A DNA stretch of 64,000 bases from positions 1,178,001-1,242,000 of the forward strand of contig JARKIF010000003.1 of the NCBI GenBank assembly GCA_029378245.1, written 5' to 3'. The position numbers were made by a program, and so were the translations under genes. Source of the DNA: Roridomyces roridus. Its lineage: Eukaryota; Basidiomycota; Agaricomycetes; Agaricales; Mycenaceae. Each line of letters begins with the position of its first letter. The stretch's first letter is position 1. Below are positions 30,108 through 42,900 of this stretch, in pieces. The notes under the pieces were generated by a model. The model was given only the letters and a program-made list of their open reading frames with translations. It was not told the DNA's origin and did not search any database.

Positions 30108-32151
30108 CTACTTCCTATCCCGCTTCCGCCTCCTCTCCTCCGTCAACGTGTTGATTTCATCGACGTCGATCACCTGGAACGGCCATGTGAGCCAGTTGCC
30201 CCCGGAGCGCATACTGGGTACACCCATCTCTTCAAGCAGTCGGTCAACGTACTGTGGCCACCTACAAAAAAAGAAAACCAAAATTAGGGATGGAATTGCC
30301 AAAATTGAAAACATACGTCCAAAACACTATGTCACTGCTGCACGATTCGTTGAAACTATAACAACTGCTCAGTGAAATTTCTTGAAACCTCGACAATAAT
30401 ACACACCTCTCAAGTGCACCAGGATACCGCTGATGAATCCACTCTGCGTGCAGTTCTGTGCGCCGACACGCTTCATCCGGTGTCCGGGGAAGTCCATTAG
30501 CGTACAAAGATTCATCCTCGAGAAAGTAGGATGATATCCAGTGTGCCACTACTTCCCATGTATACCCCACATTCGATGTGAACACAGCGCCGTTCACAGC
30601 TAGATCCCGTCTGGATATATTCTTCGCCGGCACAATCCCATTGTACATGTTGGCCGCGCGCTCAGAGCCTGCAGTGGGTGGATTCGCCAGGGAAAGATGC
30701 GAATAATACCCATGGGTGGAGTGGGAATTTTGCTTGCCAGTAGGCCTGTGAAGTCCCACTCGTTCCGCAGTCTCTCCTGTCAAAACGCTCGCACGAGACA
30801 TCCAGGCGCAACTGTTCAAAAGACTCACTGTCAAAGATATCCGCCCAAGAGGACGAGTACCCCGTCGCCAGCAGAACCAAATCCGCTTCAATATTCCTTC
30901 TATTGCTCAGCAGGATCGAGTCTTCGTTCAGAGACACCGCACGAGCGGGGGATACCACTTGAATCTTCCCGTGATGGACGAGGTCATGAAACCGGCCTGA
31001 TTGCGGTACGCCTTCATCGTTGACGCTGATGCTCCAGAATAGAGACTTGGTATTCTGCAACGGGGAGGATCGGGGCACGGAGAGCGCCAAGAGCTATATG
31101 CTATGTGTGAGTTCGCGGCGGAACTCGAAGAAAAAACACACACCGAGGATCGGCTGAGTGCCCACCAGAATAGCCGAGTCATCTTGCTTCCCAGCCACGT
31201 ATTGTGCAAAAACCGCTCCAGCCGGGTCCGTAGGGAGACGCTGCCCGCCATGATGGCCAGAAGACGACTCTTCCGGATAAAGGCAGGTAACGGTATCGGA
31301 CTTGCGATGAAGGCATCGGCGGTTTCGAACACAATGGTCACTTTTCTGCCTTTGTTTGCCAGATACGCGGCCATGCTGCGAAAATATGTAAAGAGAAAGA
31401 ATGTATATGGAAAGTAAGTACTCACTCTTGTGCTGACTTTCCTCCTCCAATTATGACAATGGTTTTACTAGAGGCGGGTGGTATCGCCGCCAATATGGTG
31501 TCGAGCTCGGACGCGAAGTTTTTAGAATGAATCACGGGACCGCGGAAGCCTGCGTTGGCAGCGGCGGACGGCGCGAATGCAGCTGGCACTTTCGGTGTGC
31601 TGCAGCCCTGTAAAAGGATGAATTCACGGTTGACAGCGACATGTAATTGACTTGCACCCGTGCAAAGAACCACACGCGAAAATTCCATCGTCTCGCGTGC
31701 GCCAGTTTTTCTATTTTCCACTGTGATGAGCCAGAGGGAGGTGGCCTCTTCACGTCGAATATTGATCACTTCCGTATCGAAGCGGATGATATTTTGAAGA
31801 AATTGGGCGCTGAAGGCTTTCATGTAGGCACACAAATCTTCGCCAGTGAGACGTCCGCCTGGGCCTTTGTCTACGGGCGGAGGCATCTTGAGGGCAGAGA
31901 ACCGATATTCTCCGTGAACACTGAAATGCATGATGAGCTACTTGACTTTTTTTTTGAGATCAAGGTGGGTCCACGTACTTGTTAATCTGAAGACCAGGAT
32001 ACAAACGCTCAGCCGCCCAGACACCTCCTGGAGTCGAATCGCGCGTTAATATCTGCACATGAGTAAACCCGTCCTGGAGGAGCGTATACGCTGTGATGAG
32101 TCCAGCTGGGCCAGAACCGATGATAGCAATGGGATCGGAGGAGGAGGACAT
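30108..32151 (-). CDS. FAD-dependent monooxygenase-like flavoprotein (FMO/BVMO type)
   Basis: Exons 32151-31979, 31920-31426, 31375-31144, 31093-30829, 30776-30407, 30355-30317 and 30261-30108 give 575 residues. The N-terminus has the FAD-binding IAIIGSGPAGLITAY, followed by GGVW and RLYPGLQ. A second nucleotide-binding motif, IVIIGGGKSAQD, lies near residue 216 and suits NADPH. LVLLATGYSSSWADIF is the ATG motif typical of flavin monooxygenases. The C-terminal part (FWTWPQYVDRLLEEMG) is shared with fungal members of this group. The exon 6 acceptor (30356) is chosen among several AG choices that differ by a few residues. The substrate is unknown. There is no secondary-metabolite cluster around it. 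Confidence 0.85.
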
Positions 32152-32397
32152 GAACCAATAGATTTTTGAAACTGCGGTTTTCCGACATCTCGACTCTTAT
32201 ACGGGCAGAGCGCGCCGTTGTCGGGAACGCAAACAAGTTGTACAAATTAGACGCCAGTTTCGTGTCTTCTAGACCAATACTTGGTGCGCGATTGGACGTG
32301 ACAAGACAAGGCGCGCATACATGACAAGGAACGAAGAGGAGGAACACTCCAAGAACCCAGATCGTGGCTGTGCTTCGTTTCTCTTTTTACCACGACC

Positions 32398-33364
32398 ATG
32401 TTCCGACAGTGCAGTCGCCAAATACTCAGGCAGCAGGTCCGTTTCAAGGCCACTACACCTCCTCGTCCTCCCCGAGCCGATATTTGGAGTATTCCTGGAA
32501 CAATTCGCGAGCTGCTCCCGCCACCAGCACCAAAAGACGACCCGACCAACCCGAATTCAGCACCCCGTAAACGAAAAGGGCTCTTCTTTTACTTTGCCAT
32601 CGGTACGCTCGCGTGTTGTTTGACGCTGCGACGCCACTCATGGTCATCTCTAGCTTCCCCGTTGTTCATGTGGTTGTACCTAGAACAACATCTTGACGCA
32701 CGACCGCTAGTTGAGAAAAAACGCAGGCGGGTAGTCTGCGAACGACTTGGCCGGCTACGGGAACGGACTGCCGGCTCTTCTGCACCCACCGACGCGTCTG
32801 TACTCGCGTTCGTTCGTCTACTATTCGACACCATGCTCCCCGAGGAACTTTTGCGGAGCACACGCTCCGCCGAAGTCCTCCACATTCTCGAGAGGGATGG
32901 AGTTCCTGATGAATTACTGGCGTGGCTACGGGAGGTCTGCTCGACGGTATATCGCCTGTCAGCATTGGAGGCGTCCGACGAAGACACCGAGGTGAAGATG
33001 GGAGAAAGCATACAGGATACTGCGGATAGTATCTTGAGAAAGTGCTATATCGCCACTAGCCAACGTCTACAAAGTGGGTTCCAGCCGTGCATTCTTCAGC
33101 AGACCTCTTCTTATGGTATGCAGCATCGTAGTTGTACCAGATTTGATGCAATTCAATCTCATCACCTCTCGAACGGTTACTGAGCGATGTCGCCGATGCA
33201 GTCGTGACTGCCCAGTGCCGATACCAGTTCCAAAGACGCGTCGAGATCTGGGGACAGCTGTTGTAAAGCGGTCTGCGTTTCAAGTTCGAATATCCGGAAG
33301 ACTTTTACTGCTGCCAGAGACGTGGTTGGCAAGCTCCTTTGCTGCTTTCCCCGTATTTATTTGA
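32398..33364 (+). CDS. Uncharacterised protein with mitochondrial-type leader and one membrane helix
   Basis: Exons 32398-32602, 32654-33073 and 33132-33364 keep phase and give 285 residues. The N-terminus (MFRQCSRQILRQQVRFKAT) is typical of a mitochondrial presequence. Splicing out 32603-32653 joins LFFYFAIA to SPLFMWLYLEQHLD into one membrane helix. A helical charged region follows (EEVLH/LLAWLREVCSTVYRLS type). The 3' end is uncertain: without the second intron the frame stops at 33183. With it, a continuous frame (VPDLMQFNLITSRTVTE onward) runs to 33364. I do not recognise the family. An inner-membrane protein is inferred from the leader and helix only. Confidence 0.5.
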
Positions 33365-33790
33365 ACAGCCCGAAAGAAGCCTGTTCGCATTCACGAGGGT
33401 TGGAGGATCTGACACGTACGAATTCGGGGCGAGGAAAAATCCGGTGCCCACATGCTTTTAACAGGCGTATGTACCGTCGATGCGAAGCTCTAAATTAGAG
33501 AGGTCGATTGTAAAAACAACCAGGTTTGAGGGCAATTTGAGGGAGGAACAAACCAACATGATGGCCGCTTTCTGATGGTTGATGGCCGATGCTGACTTGA
33601 ATTGAACATCCAAGCCGTTGAAGACCACTGCGCGCAGTCCCGGACCGCAGTCTGCGATGCAAGCCACAAACCGACGCCTCCCTTTCTTGCCGACGGTTGC
33701 TGCTCTCCACCGTCGGATCGCACTGCCACCCCCACTGCGGAGCAACTGTTATATTAAACCGGATCTGACGCTCATTCAGTCTCATCTACA
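33365..33790. other. Intergenic spacer
   Basis: A 426-base region between tandem plus-strand genes. It contains small overlapping minus-strand frames without splice or domain support. Promoter of the next gene is expected in the last 200 bases. Confidence 0.5.
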
Positions 33791-35342
33791 ATGTTGTTGC
33801 CTGACACCCCAGATTCCAAAGCTAGTGCTGCTCCTGCTGCTTCGTCTGGCATAGAACTCGTCCGGGATGCAGATGTGCTCATCGAAACATTCATTCCGAT
33901 GCCGACTCCAAATCCCGCCCCGCCCCCATACGAAACAATCCTCCTCCCATTCTGCACACCTCAGTTGGCGAGCTCCTTTGACTCTCCCTTCGCAAGAGGC
34001 TACAATCCTACACTCGAAGCCTCGGTCGGAATTTCTCAAGATCAACTATTGGCGTTCATTGATGGTCTCAACCTCGCGATGACCGCCAGTCCCCCTCTCC
34101 GGGTCGTGGATTTTGCTGGGCAAGTTGTTTGTTCTCTATGATCGCGGTAGACTAACAAACCCCAGGAAGATCATTGGAATGGTGTAAGTACTCGGTATTC
34201 GACAAGCTCCTTGATTTAATCGTTCCTAGACCTTTTCACTGGGCCATGATCGCAGGAATTGCAATGCAGACCGCCGCACAGACAGGCATGCATGTCCTAT
34301 CAAAGACCCTCTCGGACCGTTACCTGCGCGCAGCCAATCTCCGCCTTTTCCGCCCCCGTGGCCTCTCCGTCCGCATTTGCTCGACAGCAGCTATGCAGCA
34401 CCTCGTCATGCGTGCCGGCAATGGTGCAGGTCCATCCACGATTGACAAAATTGGCCGCGGCGTCGGCACCCTACTCCTTCACGTCCCACTACCGTTGTCC
34501 AGCCGTATAGTACGCAGCATCGCAGACAGGCCGCCCAAGATCAGTCCTAGCATCAGCGCCGTCGGCGATGGTCGGCGGCTCCCGCTCGCGACTCAACGCC
34601 GCCTCGCGTCGCTCGAGGGGTACACACTGCCGCTCAACCTGGACGTACCGCCACCTGCGAAGCCCCAGGGCGCCATGGACACGATAGCCTCCTGGGGCGT
34701 AAAATACGATACATACCGTGCTGGTCGCAAGGAAAATAAAACCGAAGCCAGGCGGAGTGAGCTTGACCGCATCAACTCGCTGCTGGCAGCACAGCGAAAC
34801 GGAATGCCCTATTATGCTTCTCCTCAGATGGCCGGGCCTTCGATGGGCGGTCCATCCATGGAGCCGGTGGGGTGGTACGACCGCAAAACCATGCGCAAAG
34901 CTGCCCGGCGGGAGAGGAAGGACCTGCGCCAGGCGGTGCGGCGGGAATCGAGACGCGACCGTGGACGTAACGGGTTGCTCAGTGGTTTGATTGGATCCAA
35001 AGAGACCCAACTCGAGCGACGGGTGGCAAATTCTGAACTCCTTGAGAGTTGGACGACGGATAAGGTGCTCTGGATTGTTATTATGAGCGCGGAATTCGGT
35101 GAGGACTGACATGTCTTTCCATGCCTGAGCGTTGTGCTAATCCTCCGTCAGACAAGGAAATTGATGGGATTGAGCGAGCTGATGGCCTGGATGACGAGGA
35201 GCATGTCGATCCAGGTACCTGGACGGCCGAACTCACGAGGGAAAGGGACATTTTGGAGGAGGAAGAGGATGAAGAGAGCGAGTCGGAGCAAGAAGGAAAC
35301 GATGGCAAGAAGTTTGGACGGTCAAAGGAGGCACCGTATTAG
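33791..35342 (+). CDS. Uncharacterised 468-residue protein with a basic central region
   Basis: Exons 33791-34119, 34166-34183, 34230-35098 and 35152-35342 give 468 residues. The N-terminal ~110 residues are Pro-rich and end in a compact part (GISQDQLLAFIDGLNLAM). The middle has a hydrophobic, Ala-rich stretch (MIAGIAMQTAAQTGMHVLSK). A strongly basic segment follows (RKTMRKAARRERKDLRQ). The last exon is acidic (LEEEEDEESESEQEGND). Exon 2 is only 18 bases, coding KIIGM, and the intron before it (34120-34165) needs a GC donor (GCAAGT). Similar proteins occur across agaricomycetes as hypothetical proteins by my recollection. I cannot assign a function. Confidence 0.7.
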
Positions 35343-35420
35343 GACGTCTGAATTCAATGCACTTTCTATTCAAGCTCAGAACCGAACATGACAGGGATAC
35401 TGGTTTTTACACAAAGAACA

Positions 35421-36196
35421 CTATGCAGCTTGTACGAGCCCGAGATCATGTCCAAATCCGATCGCATTCACTGAAAAAATGGACATCAGCGGCTGCGGAC
35501 GCTCGGTGTGTGCAGCACTTACACCTAGCTTTCACATCAACCAGTCGTGCGTGAACTTGGGCGCCAATGTATAGAGGGAGGGGCTTTTCCTGTTCGTGGA
35601 TGAGTTTAAATATGTCGCCAATGCAAACGGAAAGGCGTAGTACATTGGACGTGTTGGGGGAATCAAGACCAGGAAAGAGCTCAAATTCGCCGACAGCCAT
35701 GCGACTGGCATTAATCCTGTTGTGGTATTCCATGGCCCCTTCTGCGCGCGCGAGAAGGAGGTAGTTGATGACAAAGTGAGTGGGCCTGCGTACATACCAG
35801 GCCACGAGCGAAAACTTGTGGAATCTGGAGCGATATGCGAGACGAAGTAATATAATGTGGTGCTGGACCGCTACCCCACTTAATTTGACCATTAGCACGT
35901 TGAAGGATCCCTGTAATGACGACGTACTCGGGTATGTTCAGAAGATCCCCCATGACTTGCTGAAAAGCAATTCGATGGTCATCCGACGTTTTAGGGATGG
36001 CAAGGATGGTGGCCAAGCCGGCGGCAGGGAGTGGAAATTCTACATCGTAGTCGTACAAAACCTCCATGGGCGACTCATCGTCCTCGCCTGTCCACGTGGG
36101 ACCCCAACCTGGCGCAGGCTCCCTCACCGCGATGTCGATGTAGGCTGTCACCTGTTCAGCAATGGTTTTATACAGAGGGGAGTGTTCAGCTGCCAT
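35421..36196 (-). CDS. Uncharacterised 197-residue protein
   Basis: Exons 36196-35899, 35824-35798, 35741-35523 and 35470-35421 keep phase with good splice sites (GTGCTA/CCAG, GTATGT/GCAG, GTAAGT/TCAG). The N-terminal exon reads naturally (MAAEHSPLYKTIAEQVTAYI, then VVITGIL). The C-terminal exons give MEYHNRINASRMAVGEF and LHARLVDVKA-like helices. There is no signal peptide or membrane helix. An alternative reading of exon 3 in another frame is hydrophobic, but it breaks the phase of the flanking exons. I do not recognise the protein. Confidence 0.6.
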
Positions 36197-36424
36197 GGAG
36201 AAGGTGGGCGAAAGAGCGAGGGTCAGGAATGCACCGTGGATTCGTGCTTATGGCAACAAACGGGTACACGAGGAGGGAGAGTGGTCCGTGGATCAAGCTG
36301 GGTCAAGTATATCCAGTATAGCCACCTTGCGTGCCTGATTCTCAGGCGCCCATAGACCAATTTCAAGGCGCCACCGTCGCGAATAAAATACTTTTGAATC
36401 GTATTGCATAGCACAACCCGACAG

Positions 36425-38356
36425 CTACCGACCCGTATAGCGGATTTCGATATATCGGAATACCGGATATGTGACTGCAGCAAAAGCAGCAGCAAGCTGC
36501 ATCAAAGACGAGAGTCAATACAACGCTCGCAGCAAATGGCTGGACGCACCTCGAAACCCAAATCCGCACCAAATTCCGTCCCAGCTGCAACACCGATCGG
36601 TCTTTGAAAAAACACGTCAACAGGAAAGAAATGGATACCCGCAGCGAAAGAGCGTACCCAATATACCACACTTCCGCCATCCCCAATACAGCCCCCGCAA
36701 CACCGAAACACCCCGCTAGCACGCCCGCAACGCCCAGCGGCAGCCTCGTAGGCGAATCCCAATCTTCCAAATTATACCCGCCCAAAGGACCGCCCTTCCG
36801 CCGGAAGATGAAATGCTCTTCCGCGACGATGACGATGAAGAAGGCTGTCCAGTAGGAGAGGATGGCGAGGAAGTTGCTGAGGATTTCGGCAAAATGCTCG
36901 CGACCGGCGACACCGGCGACGGTGTATGCGACAAAGATCACGATGGTCCAAAAGAAGCGAGGGATCTTTGCGAAGGGACGACCGAGAGATTGAATTGATA
37001 GGGCGGCCGAGTAGGTGTTGGGCACGTTGTTGGCGCTGAGAAAATCTCAGCTAAAGGATCGGGAATCGAGGCTCTCTTACATGACCGAAAACGCAAGAAG
37101 GAAAAGTATGAATTTTCCTCCGCCCTTCCAGGGAGAGAGCACCTGCCCGAGAAGACCACCGGTGCCCCCATTGGCAAAGGCATCGGTATAAGCGGGATCC
37201 GTGATGGTCATCAAGAGTGCGCCCAAAATCTCGCAAAAACAGATCGGGATGAAAAGTCCGAAGAATGTGAGGATAAAGACTTTGGTGGAGGACGTGTTTG
37301 CGGGAAGCCGAACGTTGTAATCGGCGGCCACGGGCGCCCAACCGGCGACGGATCCAAAAATGATGCCGCCGAAGCTAAGGACATCCGAGGAAAGCGACTT
37401 GCCCGTGTCCTCAAATGGCTTTTGAGCGTCGATTTCATACCCGGCACGAGCACCGAGACCCAGGAGGAATAGCATGACGATGAATAACACCATCCAGGCG
37501 TAGCGTTCGTAGTGGTGGACCATGTTGTACCCGATGAAGCAGGGAATTAGACTGCCAACACCGACAATGACGACGCCCGCAACCAGGGGAAGGGTCCCTG
37601 GGTTAATAGATGCGAGTGTTTGTCCACCAAGGATGACAGCCGTCGTGGAGAAACCCAGTTGCGTCAGGATATTCAAGATTGAATAAATAGTGCAACCAAC
37701 GTAACCTAGCACGCAGGTTAGAAAGCGAAGGGAGAAACAGAGGGCTCTCCTACCGCTGCTGTATCGGGTAATAATCATGGTGCGCAGACCAGTCTTGGGA
37801 CCAAGGGTTGCGATGAACGAAGTTGCCTACAAAAAATGAAAGCTCCAAACTCATAGCTTGCTCGAGGAAAACCTACCACCGAACCAAGTGCAGCAAAGCA
37901 GAAGATTGTTGCAATAGCGTGCCTATTAACTTGAATATCGAAACCAAGAAACAAAATTGCATTACGCACGGTAAAGTGAGAGTGTAGAATTCTTGGGCAA
38001 GGACACCAATGGGCAGCGTCGTCAACACAGTATTCACCGACCTACAATCTCTTAGTGAGACTGAAATTCATCGTTCGATCCCACATACCACCACATTAAC
38101 AAGCTGAAAATTGCGTATAAGCTTCAGCAATTGGGGAATGGCATGCAACACACTTGTTCCACATATTCTTCTCCTCTCGTTGATCCTCCGGGACTCGTTC
38201 CACCCCACGCGCCTCGACACCGCTTGCAAAGAGCTTGGACATGAGTGGACCCATAGAGCCGAAGCGTTTGACGAGTACATCGTCCGGGGCGACTTCATCT
38301 TCCCTGGCCACGACGTCTGGGCCTCTCTCCTTGTCTTCGAAGGAATGAGTGGACAT
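36425..38356 (-). CDS. NCS1 family nucleobase permease (cytosine-purine type, FCY2-like)
   Basis: Plasma-membrane proton symporter for cytosine and purines or related compounds. Exons 38356-38154, 38103-38089, 38041-37970, 37922-37877, 37826-37754, 37705-37081, 37035-36658, 36601-36550 and 36496-36425 give 511 residues and about 12 helices. Family landmarks are WWSVNTVLTTLPIGVLAQEF, ATLGPKTGLRTMIITRYSSG, NILTQLGFSTTAVILGGQ, CFIGYNMVHHYERYAW, SVAGWAPVAADYNVRLP, NNVPNTYSAALSIQSLG and a C-terminus ending EIRYTGR. Exon 2 is a 15-base microexon coding LLMW. The start is 140 bases from the dihydrofolate synthase start, so both share a short divergent promoter. Confidence 0.93.
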
Positions 38357-38496
38357 GGGAGAGAAAGTGCAGACTATCGCGCTTACCGGATGGAGTACAT
38401 CCTATATACCGCACTCGAGATGGGGACCATGCGGTGTCGGTGGTGGTTATTTTTGAACGGATGAAAATGATCAGGCGCGCGTGATTGCCGAATAAA

Positions 38497-39867
38497 ATGT
38501 CGATTGACCTGACCCTCGACCGTATCCAACGCCTCGCTGGCCACCTTCCTCCCTACACCCGCCCAACCTGTCACATCGCGGGCACCAATGGCAAAGGCAG
38601 CGTCTCTGCCCTTGTTTCCTCTATGCTCGCGACCTCGCTTTCCGTCGGACGCTTCAATAGCCCGCATCTCGTCTCTGTGAACGATTGTATAGTTCTAAAC
38701 AACCAGGCCGTGTCGATCGAGGTCTACGAGGAAGCAAGGGAGCAAGTTGTCCGTGCCAACGAGGAGCACGGCTGTGGTGCAAGCAGTTTTGAGATTCTGA
38801 CACTTACGGCGCTGTTTATCTTCGAGCGCGCCCGGGTTGATATCGCTGTTATCGAGGTCGGTATGGGCGGGCGTCTGGATGCTACCAACATCATTCCGGA
38901 CGAATGCATTCTCGTGTCGGCTTTGACGGCGGTCGATTTGGATCACCAGGCTTTTCTGGGCAGCACCGTGGCTGCCATCGCAGCAGAAAAGGCGGCGATC
39001 GCACGCAGTGGAAAACCATTCGTCTTGGGAGGGCAGGAGCACGTCGAAGTCGAGACTGTGGTGGCGGACGTGGTCAATGCGGCGGGAGGCAATTTGGTCT
39101 ACGCACTGCCAGTGTTCACGCGCGATTGGGACCCTAACGTCGACGGGCCCACGCCACCCCCATTCTCATTATCTGCTTCGCCATTTGTTCCTCCGCCGGC
39201 TGTCCCTGTTCGCTTCTCCATGCCCTGCCTCGATCACCCTGTCCTCGCGTTGCTGCCCCTCCCTGGAGAGCATCAATTGGATAATCTGGGACTCGCGGTG
39301 TCCATCGTGTCTGCCGTTCTGATGAATCCGGCGTGGGAAGCCACTCGTGTCCGCTTCACCAACCATTCCATTGTCCAGGGTATCAGGAACGTCAAGTGGC
39401 CGGGGCGGCTGTCGTTCCACACTCTGAACAATCCGGCACTTACCATACTCGCGGACGGAGCACACAACCCTGCCTCGGCGCGCACTCTGGCATTATATCT
39501 TTCTTCTCTGGCCGACTCGTCGCGCCCTTTATCCCTTACCTATATCCTTGCCCTTTCACATTCCCCGCTTAAACCGCCCAAAGAGACGCTTACACCACTT
39601 CTGTCTTTTGAAAAGCCGGTGCAGATCCGTGTCGCGTTGCTGCGGTTTACACCACCTGAAGGGATGCCATGGGTCTCATCGGTGCCACCAGCAGAGCTGC
39701 AGGCGGTCGTGCAAGATCTCGTGCCGGGGGTCGAGACGTGGGTCGACGCGACGGATGAACAAGGGAGTCTGCAGCGAGCGTTGGACTGGGCTGTAAAAAC
39801 AGGTTCTGAGTTGGTTGTTCTTGCGGGGAGCTTGTATCTTGTGGCCGATTTGTACAGAATACGATAA
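38497..39867 (+). CDS. FOL3: Dihydrofolate synthase / folylpolyglutamate synthase-like Mur ligase
   Basis: Adds glutamate to dihydropteroate or folates in an ATP-dependent reaction; the last step of dihydrofolate synthesis in fungi. One uninterrupted exon of 456 residues. ATG 38497 is the first in frame. The ATP-binding loop is CHIAGTNGKGSVSAL, followed by GRFNSPHLVSVNDCI, the Mur-ligase motif VDIAVIEVGMGGRLDATN, and LTAVDLDHQAFLG, EKAAI and ADGAHNPASA further on. Length and motif order fit the FOL3 branch (dihydrofolate synthase) better than the longer polyglutamate synthase MET7. That branch call is by length and overall pattern. The lack of introns stands out among neighbours. It shares a 140-base divergent promoter with the nucleobase permease. 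Confidence 0.9.
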   Translation: MSIDLTLDRIQRLAGHLPPYTRPTCHIAGTNGKGSVSALVSSMLATSLSVGRFNSPHLVSVNDCIVLNNQAVSIEVYEEAREQVVRANEEHGCGASSFEILTLTALFIFERARVDIAVIEVGMGGRLDATNIIPDECILVSALTAVDLDHQAFLGSTVAAIAAEKAAIARSGKPFVLGGQEHVEVETVVADVVNAAGGNLVYALPVFTRDWDPNVDGPTPPPFSLSASPFVPPPAVPVRFSMPCLDHPVLALLPLPGEHQLDNLGLAVSIVSAVLMNPAWEATRVRFTNHSIVQGIRNVKWPGRLSFHTLNNPALTILADGAHNPASARTLALYLSSLADSSRPLSLTYILALSHSPLKPPKETLTPLLSFEKPVQIRVALLRFTPPEGMPWVSSVPPAELQAVVQDLVPGVETWVDATDEQGSLQRALDWAVKTGSELVVLAGSLYLVADLYRIR

Positions 39868-39979
39868 AATCCTAGTTAAAAGATTCAAGTGTAGCCAAGG
39901 GGTGGATTTGAGTGGCCGTGTTTGTCAATCAGCTCATTACGCCTCGACTGCAGACAGCCTGAGGGCAACAGGCGCGACC

Positions 39980-42900
39980 ATGTCTGCATCCATCGAGGAC
40001 CGGAATGCAATCGGGGCACTACACCATCCTCTTCCGCCTTCGAGTCTCCGCGACGCGTCCCAAGGGTCACAATTTTGCGTTCCACCAAGATTTGAGATTG
40101 ATTTGACTAGCAGCCAACCTTGGACCAAGGCACCCACCAAGATAGCGCAGCCTACAAACGGCAGTCGCGTACGTAGACTGCTTTCCTTATCTACTTGGTT
40201 TCCTATGCTGCTCCCAGGTCTCTGGTTCGGCGGCGCAGAATCCGTACGATCGTTCTGGGCAGGGAAAATGGGACAACCTCAACACTTCTCGCAAGGGCGG
40301 CAACCCCAACAACGTGAATTTTAATGAATACATAGTACGCGGCCAACCACCTGCCAAGAAGCAAAAGGTGGAAAGCTCCAACACCCCGAAGCCCCGGAAA
40401 AAGGTCTCACAACCTCAGCCCCGGCCTTCTGGTGCGTGCTACGGATATAATACCCACTGCAATCCATCTTATTTTATACTTGCAAGACTCGAGCTCCAGT
40501 CGCAAACCTGGCCAACGGGATGATGAAGGGGTGCTTCTCGTCGACGGGCAATATATCGATACGAAGAACTCGCCGTTCATTGGCAAGATGAACGGCAATG
40601 TCACTGCTGGTCCTTCGCGACACGACGCTCGCTCGGTTAGCGGAACCACGCACTCGAGAGTACCGCTAGCGCCTGAAGACGACCCCGTTGTAATCGACTC
40701 GGACTCGGACGATCCTATCGAATCGTTTCCTGAGGAGAAGAAAGGGCACGTTACGGAGAAGGTGGCGCACTACGAGAAGCTTGATTTAGAGAACATGAGC
40801 GCCGGGATAAAGAACCGCATGAAGGCCAGGGTACGTCGTCCCTTATTTTCCCCCACTTGAACCGAACCACGCATGCAGAAGCAGAATCAAGATGCTGCGC
40901 GCGCGACCGCAGACTCGAAACCGGTGCCTGTGACCAGAGCACAGCAAAGTTCTCCGTTTTTGCCGATCAACGCTTGGTTCCTTGGACGCAAACTTTTCGA
41001 GGAGCCGTACTACCTCACGTGGATGCACTCTGGCAAGATGACGATCAAGTCGGGTGAAGGCCCTGGTTCCCCATCTCGTCATTACGAAGAGGTCGATATG
41101 AAGACGATTGCAGAAAAAGTCTGGGTAAGGTGCCTGTTTGTTGTGAATTCTGTTGTGATTGGTTGTGGTAGTTCGTCAAGCCCGCAGACCCTCGAGACAA
41201 ATATCTTTTCTTGGAAACTGGCCAGGGTGTGAAACGTCAGGTGCAGAAGGCCTTGGGTGCCGGATACTCCAAGTACTTCAAGCTGGGTGTGTTTTGTTGT
41301 ATTTGTTGGTTCATCAGGTACTAACGCCTCGCAGGTGGAAAGCACTGCGAAGGGGACATTTCGATTAAATTCGATATGGATTCGCCAAATTGGATCCCGC
41401 ATTCCTACCTGGTTTTCTACGACTGGTTGCAGAACAATGTTGATGAAAGAGCAGTTCTCGGGTGCGTCCTGCCTCTTCTCTGCCTTCCTCCTCTCTGAAT
41501 TTTGTCACAGCGGTCCTGCGGGGGATGCGAAGTGGGACATGGCTATCAGAATAAGTCAAATGGTCGATACCAAGGTTCGGCGAGAATCTGGACTCGATGA
41601 AGAACCTGTCAAAGGGCGTCAGAGGAAGAAATCCGGCTACCACGCCAAGTCGGCCATTCCCGACGATTGGGAATCACGCCCTGAGAACTGTTCCCCGCCT
41701 CGGGAATCAGGTTCTGATTGGTCCCCACCCCCACTCCCTACTATTTCCAAGACTCCTGCGACTGCAGACACTGTCCAAACGGCCAGGAGCGGTAGTCCTG
41801 ACACACCCATCGAGATAGAATCGCCCCAAAGACCGACTCCCCGACCGTCAGTTGCCTTTCATTCTCTCCATTTCGTCACTCTCATTCCGTGGATCCAGTT
41901 TACATTCAGAGGCAGAGCCAACACGCCGCTCTACTAGGCAATCTGTTGCGCCGCCCAGACCCAACGTTGATCTAGACGAGGTGTATGTGAGGGTTATCAA
42001 AATCGGCACCGTGCTCATTCGTTTGGTACAGAATACTTGTATATCCTCCTGGGCAGACTGGAGCCGTGAATGTCACCAATGGCGATGTTCTTCGTCTGTC
42101 GCCGGGCGAATTCCTCAATGATACACTCATCGAGTTTGGGCTCAAGTATGCGTTTCTTTCGTACCAAATCGCATCTGAACTCTTTTCCCAGGCTTTGGCT
42201 GCAAGAGCTTGAGAAGACGAATCCGGAGCTTGTGAAGCAGATTCACGTGTTTAGTTCCTTCTTCTACAAGAAACTGACCAACAAGGGGCAAGTCTCCTCT
42301 TTGACGATTCTCTTCTCAAGGTGATTTACATTCAATAGCGCTAAGCAAGGGTACGAGAGTGTAAAGAAGTGGACCTCCAAGTTCAATCTCTTCGACAAGA
42401 AGTTTATCATCGTTCCCATCAATGAGAAGTAAGTCTCTGAAAGACGCGTCCAGCAAAGATCTTAATGTTCGCAGCCTCCATTGGTATCTTGCCATCATAT
42501 ACTATCCAGAACACGTCCTGAAACCGCCACTGCCGACAAAATCCCCTGTCACCCGCCGAAAAACACGCCAAGGTCCGGATGAACAGCATGTGGCCGAGAT
42601 ACCCTCGGAGAAACCGCCCGACTCCAAGGCAAGCAGCGTTACTCGCGGCTCTTCTACGCCTCCGGAAGTCGAGAAGGCACCAACACCAACAACGAGTGAC
42701 GGGCAGGCTGATGCAGAGGAGGTCAACGAGATGATGAAATCCTCTTGCTCGATTACTGAGGATGACATTCCCGAGAAGGAGGGCGCACGGGACGACCATG
42801 ACTCTCTGTTCAGTGATGATAATATGGAAGTCGATGTGGAGACGGTTGAGGACGGAGATCCTTCCTCCGTGACATTGGTAGACGACGACGGTTCCAAGAC

